Source of the DNA: Aphrocallistes beatrix
Taxonomy: Eukaryota > Porifera > Hexactinellida > Sceptrulophora > Aphrocallistidae
Direction: 5' to 3'
Assembly: GCA_963281255.1 (NCBI GenBank)
Contig: OY725491.1
Location: forward strand, 5,630,857-5,694,856
DNA: 64,000 nt
The notes beneath the pieces were generated by a model. It had not been told where the DNA came from, did no database searches, and saw nothing but the letters and a program-made list of their open reading frames with translations. Of this stretch, positions 59,801 to 64,000 are shown in pieces. Made by a program: the position numbers and the translations under genes. How positions within the stretch are numbered: position 1 is the first letter of the stretch; each line of letters begins with the position of its first letter.

Positions 59801-62800
59801 CCACTCGAAGATATTGAACGAAAGGTTACTGACATATCTACGTATACAAATTTTAATCTCACTCAAGAATGCACTGCTATAGGATGTCCTCAACCTACTG
59901 TGACATGGAGTGGAGATCTGAGTATGAAATTCGTCATAGGAAATGTATTGTCAATAAAATCTGGAGATTTAGTGGAAATAAAAGATATAAATCCACTAAG
60001 GTTCATTTGTAAGGCGACGAATTCTGAAGGTTTTGATACAAAGATCGTCAAAATATTGGTTAGAATTGATATTTCTGCCATCATTGATAAATTAATTAAT
60101 GTAACTGATGAGCAAGCAACCAATCTTACTAATATTATCACTATCAACACAAACGGTATTGATACATCGGCGGATAATACTACTGTAACACGGCAGGAAT
60201 TAGAGAAAAATGCAAAAGATTTAGAAAATTTAGTAGGCAAATATCTGAATACAAGTAAATCATTGAATAATAATACAGTGATAAACTTATTGGACACAGC
60301 ACGAGCAATCATCAACAAAAACAGTGAATTCGAAGAGGAAGAAATTAAGGTAAAGTACTATAAAATACAATGGACTCCTTTTAATTGGGGCATATCGGTC
60401 TGTTTATTTTGGCCTTAATGGTGGGGTTTCCAAACAAGTGTATTTTAATGATAATAATACTGTTGACCGGTTTCTTTCAAATATTCTCTGAGTTATCTAG
60501 GATTTTATCACGATCTATAGAGAAGCAATGAGATGTGACAAAATAAAATTTGAAATAACCACATCAACAGTATTATTTATCATATATGAAGTGATAGCTT
60601 GCGGATTGAATGATATTTCTTAGTGTCACCGATCTACACCTTTTGAGTTATAACGTATACATTCAATCTTTTGATTTCATAGTAACTGAAGAATATATAG
60701 ACATTCCAGTTCAAATTTTCAAATTTTTTGGATTAAGGCCTTCCTATTGATATTCTATACTTGTACTTGTATCAAAAATTCAAGCATTATAAATGCAGAT
60801 AACAATGTTTAAAATTATGTAGAGCTAGAACAGCATCATTTTTCGCTCTAAAAAGAAGTTATTTCGTCATCACATGACATATACACTTTTGAACATTTGA
60901 ATAACATTCCCAGATACGATGTTTGTATATGCTAATACTACATTTCAAAGGTCTATCGTATACGGTTTTTGATTTATCGGTCTAATTAACTTTGAACTGA
61001 ACTCCTATAAATAATTTAAATACCTTAATTTTATTTATCATAGTCTGAAGTTCAGAGAGGACAAAATAACATAGCTCCAGCTTCTCCAGTCTTACTCACA
61101 ACTCTAAACACTGTAGAAAACATAGCTTCAAATGCTGCACAACGCATAGAGGATTCGGAGAATGGTACCAGTTTAATTTATAGAGCAAGAACAATCACAG
61201 TGATTGCGCAAAATATAAATCTAAGTGAAATCGATCCTAAAATACCAAATCTTATAATCCCTAAAGAAGAAAATGGAATTGAGGATGGCATAAAAGAGAG
61301 AATTCAAATCCAACCTGAGAACTTTGGAATACATTCATCAAATAATCCTAATCTTAGAGTGAGTTAATTAACGTAAAATAGTATAAGTACAAATTTGTGT
61401 AAATTTGATAAACATAGTACATCTGCGTAGTACGAATATTCCTCAAAAAACAATATGAAAATGCAACTTTGCACTATATATATATGCTTATTTAATAATG
61501 ATTATATGATGTACGAGTATGTATAGATAGCAATTACAAGAGTTGATACTATGGAAACAAGGAGTGAAACTAAGAAAGTGAACTCATCAAGGTTATTTAG
61601 TAATATTATTTCACTGGTGATTCCATCAAAGACAGATCAGAAGATAGAACTTGTACAACCGGTAAGTTTTTCTACACAGCTCTAATCCAGATTACCTAAA
61701 TGTCGAATTTGGGCTTAAAATATCAAAAGAGTACTAATCGATCAGCAATTGTTTTAAACAATTTATAATTTATTCAAAAGGGTTTTTAATTGTTTTCCGT
61801 GACAAGTCATGTGATTCCATTCTAAAGTTATTTTAGTGCCCTATGTCCTCCTTAAATGTACTTAAACTGAACTTATGAAAATTGTTCCAAATAAATTTGA
61901 TAAATTTATTTTAAATCTTTTTTAGGTGAAATTAATTTTTCCCATATCTCAAGGTAATTCCAATAGTACTTTCAAGCAAGTATGTTCCTTTCTCGGTGAT
62001 GTATATTGGTCGGATGAAGGTTTAAGAACAGATGAGATGGATAATGTTACATTTTGCTACACAGACCATCTCACAAGTTTTGCAGTCTTTGTTACGCCTA
62101 GAGATTTAGGGCCTGATAATAGAATTGCATCTATCGTCAGTTATGCAGTTGTATCGATCTCATTCATCTCCTTAATCGTATCCCTAGTCCTGTTCATACT
62201 TAGCGGTAAGAAGTTCTTCAAGGTAGAGGCAAACATTGTGTATTTCAACTACGGTCTGTCACTAACATTGGCCTTCGGGTTATTCCTATTTGGAATTGAG
62301 ACTGGGAAATTTAACGAAATTGTGTGCAAAATCATAGCTTTTCTCCTCCATTACCTCTGGCTCTCTGTGTTTGTATGGACTCTCTGCAATGGAATCTTGA
62401 TTATCTATAAACTAACATTAGGTAAGTAACATCGAATTTCTGATTAACGTTTATGTTAAATTGATTGTTATATTATACAATGCATTTATAGAATATAGTA
62501 GTTCAATACTTACTGAAACACCTATCTAATCATCCAAAAGTTCAGTTCTCAATTAAAAATTATTTCTTTAGGCATTTTGAGACAACAAAAGATATATCCA
62601 TACTTGATAGTATTCGGATGGACATTTCCTATCGTTATTCCAATTATTACAGTCGCGATTAAACATGACAAATACGTAGACACAACTCAACACTGCTTTT
62701 TGACGTATGAAGATGGAATTATCTGGGCTTTTATCACTCCAATTATAACTATCATCCTTGTTAATATGGTTATACTCGTTATATCAGTCATTCGGATTTC

Positions 62801-63935
62801 AACTACCAAATTTGGTTCTGAAAAACTGAAAGAGAAACAAGTGATCAAGGCTGCACTTGTCTCAACTTTAATCTTGACTCCATTACTGGGTATTCCTTGG
62901 GTCATCCTCCTACTCAACATCTTCATAGTAGACCCAGTAGTACAGTGGGGTTTCATCATCACCAATGGACTAATGGGAATCTTTTTCTTCTTTGCAATTA
63001 CTATGCGAAACACTGAAGTTAAAAAATTGTTAAAAAAGAAGAAAGGAGAATATTCTCAGATGTCTAGATGTCTAGTACCGAAAATAAACCATCTGGCATT
63101 TTGAGTAACAAGTTCAAAAGATCTGTGTCACGAGAAACAACAGATACATTATCTCCGTCTCATACAGAAGCTAGTAAGAAAGGAAACTATTTTGCACTTG
63201 GTAAGTAGCTGTAATTAATAATTAATCTCGCTATATATAAGATAATATAGTGGATAGAGATCTTGTTTCTTTGTTTATACTTTCATAATTTGTTTAGTTT
63301 ATCCTTACATTATAATTAAAACAAGCAAAGTGCAGGAGTTATCGAATAGTTTCTGAAATCATTTTTGTCGTGAAAGTATCCTCAAAATTTTCGATTGAAA
63401 ATCAATTGAGAACTATGCAGTAGAGCAGAATATGTTTATTCATTTTGAATAATAAAAATTATTTTGAAAATGGAGATAAATTTTTAATTGTAGATGTTAA
63501 CAAAATATACTTAATATCTGACATAAATTTAATAACAGTGAAAGTTTAAAAAATTATATTCTTATAGAGCCAATGGGTACTTCTGAGGTTCAGGATGATG
63601 GTAGGGAAGTCAAATCCCCGACGGGATCACTTTCTTCAAGATATAACACTCCTCCTAGACCAAAGAACCTCCCCAAACCAAAGCCAAAGAGTTCTAGGGA
63701 TGAGTCGGGACAAGATATATGTTACAACATACCAGCAACTGTAAAACCTGATCAAACTAACATCTACGATATGCTGGCACCTAAAGATGCTGAAGGAGAG
63801 AAAGACTCGCCTGAATCTGCCGAGATTCCTGAAGAGAGTTCCTTTAGTGGTTTTGAATATCCGAGTAATGCTACTAAGCAAAATACTGGTAAAAGCGTAG
63901 AGGTAGACAAGAAAGTCTACCAGAGTTTGAACTAA
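44745..63935 (+). CDS. Receptor 2: 7 SRCR / 19 FN3 / Ig / GAIN adhesion-GPCR-like, tail frameshifted
   Basis: Very large adhesion-GPCR-like receptor, 33 exons. Signal-peptide exon 44745-44814; SRCR exons 45318-45599, 45778-46077, 46551-46862, 47300-47659, 47887-48204, 48929-49267, 49327-49635; FN3 exons 49696-50007, 50274-50564, sixteen of exactly 270 bp from 50742 to 58773, and 59440-59712; Ig/GAIN exons 59775-60349, 61044-61358, 61527-61661; GPS plus TM1-3 61926-62421; TM4-7 62572-63200; tail 63568-63935. Joined, they read 3179 residues to a stop at 63102-63104. That stop is caused by a perfect 8-bp tandem duplication (ATGTCTAG, 63060-63075); without it the frame would continue through the tail as in receptor 1. 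It presumably sits at the cell surface, with SRCR domains binding protein or microbial ligands (inference). Splice joins are inferred from GT-AG signals and constant phase 1. Confidence 0.85.
45318..49635 (+). CDS. Receptor 2 SRCR block (seven one-exon domains)
   Basis: Seven consecutive phase-1 exons of 282, 300, 312, 360, 318, 339 and 309 bp, each one scavenger-receptor cysteine-rich domain (residues about 24-763). Domains 1 and 2 are canonical (RGSWGFACG, DVVCKILGYG; NKWAHCCDDFW, DVACRKLGF, CIGNESSLLEC). Domains 3-7 keep the cysteine spacing but have lost much of the WGTVC core, so they are divergent. Introns are 60-1200 bp and several hold repeats (46920-47272, 48245-48681). Confidence 0.85.
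46920..47272. mobile_element. MITE-like element in a receptor 2 SRCR intron
   Basis: Inverted ends built from AATAAGTCCGACTGGAATAG at the left and repeated ACTTATTCCAGTCGG / GGACTTATTC at the right, around an internal duplicated TGAGATGTTAAAAA...CAGGGAG segment. It fills most of the intron. Confidence 0.55.
48245..48681 (-). mobile_element. Helitron-like element of the second family in a receptor 2 intron
   Basis: Reverse orientation: a decayed GC-rich end (CGCGCTTTGCACTTTGTATC), one internal unit (AGAATCTACATCTCTAAAAA, CCGTTGGAAGCTTGTA) and the 5' end, which on the minus strand reads A|TCTTATATATTAAAACG. Confidence 0.55.
50742..58773 (+). CDS. Receptor 2 FN3 cassette array (16 exons of exactly 270 bp)
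   Basis: Starts at 50742, 51332, 52026, 52440, 53179, 53880, 54291, 54674, 55290, 55780, 56194, 56699, 57113, 57578, 58011 and 58504. Each exon is 270 bp, phase 1-1, and encodes one FN3 domain: a SLPxxNPPxLVN-like start, IEIRWxEYMFPV, YSLCVxKSNEIGC, NLEPETEYFVTI and GFTTG at the end. The exons fall into a few sequence classes that alternate, and introns before the same class also resemble each other, so whole exon-intron units were duplicated. The pair of cysteines 8-10 residues apart (LCV...GC) is unusual for FN3 and may form a local disulfide. Confidence 0.85.
51145..51245 (+). pseudogene. Decayed type-B FN3 exon in receptor 2
   Basis: Begins like a functional type-B exon (CTAG|AACTATTTTCGCAAGCAAA) but has an in-frame stop (AGTATATAGATAAGATGG) and breaks off after TTTCTGTTTTACAAC. 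It sits in the same relative place, before a type-A exon, as the stub at 36440-36540. Confidence 0.75.
51736..52002. mobile_element. MITE-like element with GGTCGCGG ends
   Basis: Left end has direct GGTCGCGG repeats (ATGGTCGCGGGGAAAATTGG); right end has the complement (CCTCGCGACCATCCTCGCGA). No ORF. It occupies a single FN3 intron. Confidence 0.6.
53083..53100 (+). pseudogene. Residual 3' end of an FN3 exon
   Basis: ATTACAACAGGTTTGTGAAA matches the last bases of an FN3 exon and its donor, but the rest of the exon is gone. A matching 5' stub (CTAGAACCACTTCCGCCA) lies at 57522-57545. Confidence 0.6.
59775..61661 (+). CDS. Receptor 2 Ig domain and GAIN region
   Basis: Exon 59775-60349 encodes an Ig domain (LTQECTAIGCPQP, TWSGD, FICKATNSEG) and a helical stretch (IIDKLINVTDEQATN ... 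INLLDTARAII). Exons 61044-61358 and 61527-61661, both phase 0, continue the GAIN region (LNTVENIASNAAQ, FSNIISLVIPS). The same three exons with identical lengths (575, 315, 135) occur in receptor 1 at 37875-38449, 38815-39129 and 39295-39429. Confidence 0.8.
61926..63200 (+). CDS. Receptor 2 GPS and seven-transmembrane module
   Basis: Exon 61926-62421: GPS-like motif QVCSFLGDVYW ... FCYTDHLTSFAVF with the HL|T cleavage triplet kept, then TM1 (SYAVVSISFISLIVSLVLFI), TM2 (YFNYGLSLTLAFGLFLFG) and TM3 (LHYLWLSVFVWTLCNGILII). Exon 62572-63200: TM4-TM7 with STLILTPLLGIPWVILLL and GLMGIFFFFAITMRNTEVK, typical of class B2 receptors. The GPS lacks the inner pair of cysteines of the canonical motif. 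The 7TM core is intact; the frame is lost directly after it at the 63060-63075 duplication. Confidence 0.85.
63060..63075 (+). repeat. 8-bp tandem duplication causing a frameshift in receptor 2
   Basis: ATGTCTAG occurs twice in a row. The reading frame stops 9 codons later. With one copy the frame would read on to TTTGCACTTG|GTAAGT and match the receptor 1 tail (SKKSKWSVSR against SNKFKRSVSR). Confidence 0.85.
63568..63935 (+). CDS. Receptor 2 tail exon (out of frame in this sequence)
   Basis: An open 368-bp exon, phase 1, homologous to 42042-42397. It encodes a proline-rich tail: SSRYNTPPRPKNLPKPK, YNIP, YDML, AEIPEESSF. Its sequence is well preserved against receptor 1, so the upstream frameshift is probably young, polymorphic, or bypassed by splicing. 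Confidence 0.65.
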
Positions 63936-64000
63936 TAAACTAACTTTGTGCTGACTACAGCATTTCTTCCGACTAACTAATGTAGTATGCAAGAATAAGG

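Overview
The window is eukaryotic nuclear DNA. It is AT-rich, its coding exons are split by short GT-AG introns, and small inverted-repeat elements sit in most introns and gaps. The gene content points to an animal with centrioles: methionine synthase, POC5, full-length neurofibromin, a short-form tRNase Z, and a cluster of huge adhesion-GPCR-like receptors with IgGFc-binding, SRCR, fibronectin-III (FN3) and Ig domains. That ectodomain repertoire, the compact genes and the AT content suggest an early-branching metazoan. A sponge is my best guess, but this is inference; no species marker is visible.

Left part (1-25.7 kb), all genes on the minus strand. MTR (methionine synthase, five 5' exons at 151-3922, gene continuing beyond the left edge) is followed by POC5 (centriolar protein, five exons, 4391-7611), a small Ig-like ORF of unknown function (9491-10240), NF1 (neurofibromin, one uninterrupted 2734-codon exon, 11706-19910) and ELAC1 (tRNase Z, three exons, 23444-25725). 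These are housekeeping or signalling genes with no obvious functional link. Gaps and introns carry pogo-like MITEs (TA target sites), two families of Helitron-like elements (10692-11355, 7694-8235 and relatives) and foldback repeats.

Middle part (25.7-33 kb), mostly non-coding. It holds a frameshifted NHL-repeat fragment, copies of pieces of the receptor cluster (an SRCR exon, a receptor 5' flank, a deleted FN3 exon), three pogo-like MITEs or relics, two interleaved palindromic minisatellites (29.2-30.15 kb) and a 28-bp minisatellite.

Right part (33-64 kb), a receptor cluster. Receptor 1 (plus, 33006-42397) is signal peptide, IgGFc-binding domain, 3 FN3, Ig, GAIN/GPS and 7TM. Receptor 2 (plus, 44745-63935) is signal peptide, 7 SRCR, 19 FN3, Ig, GAIN/GPS and 7TM. 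Between them on the minus strand lies one relic exon of a third receptor. The two receptors share their last exons, intron phases and several intron sequences, so they are paralogues with different ectodomains on one signalling module. Sixteen FN3 exons of receptor 2 are exactly 270 bp and all are phase 1-1, so any can be lost, gained or skipped in frame. Both receptors carry a frameshift: a 17-bp deletion between TM1 and TM2 in receptor 1, and an 8-bp tandem duplication just after TM7 in receptor 2. As read, receptor 1 is a single-pass protein and receptor 2 a tail-less 7TM protein. The cluster is the part of the window most worth following up.
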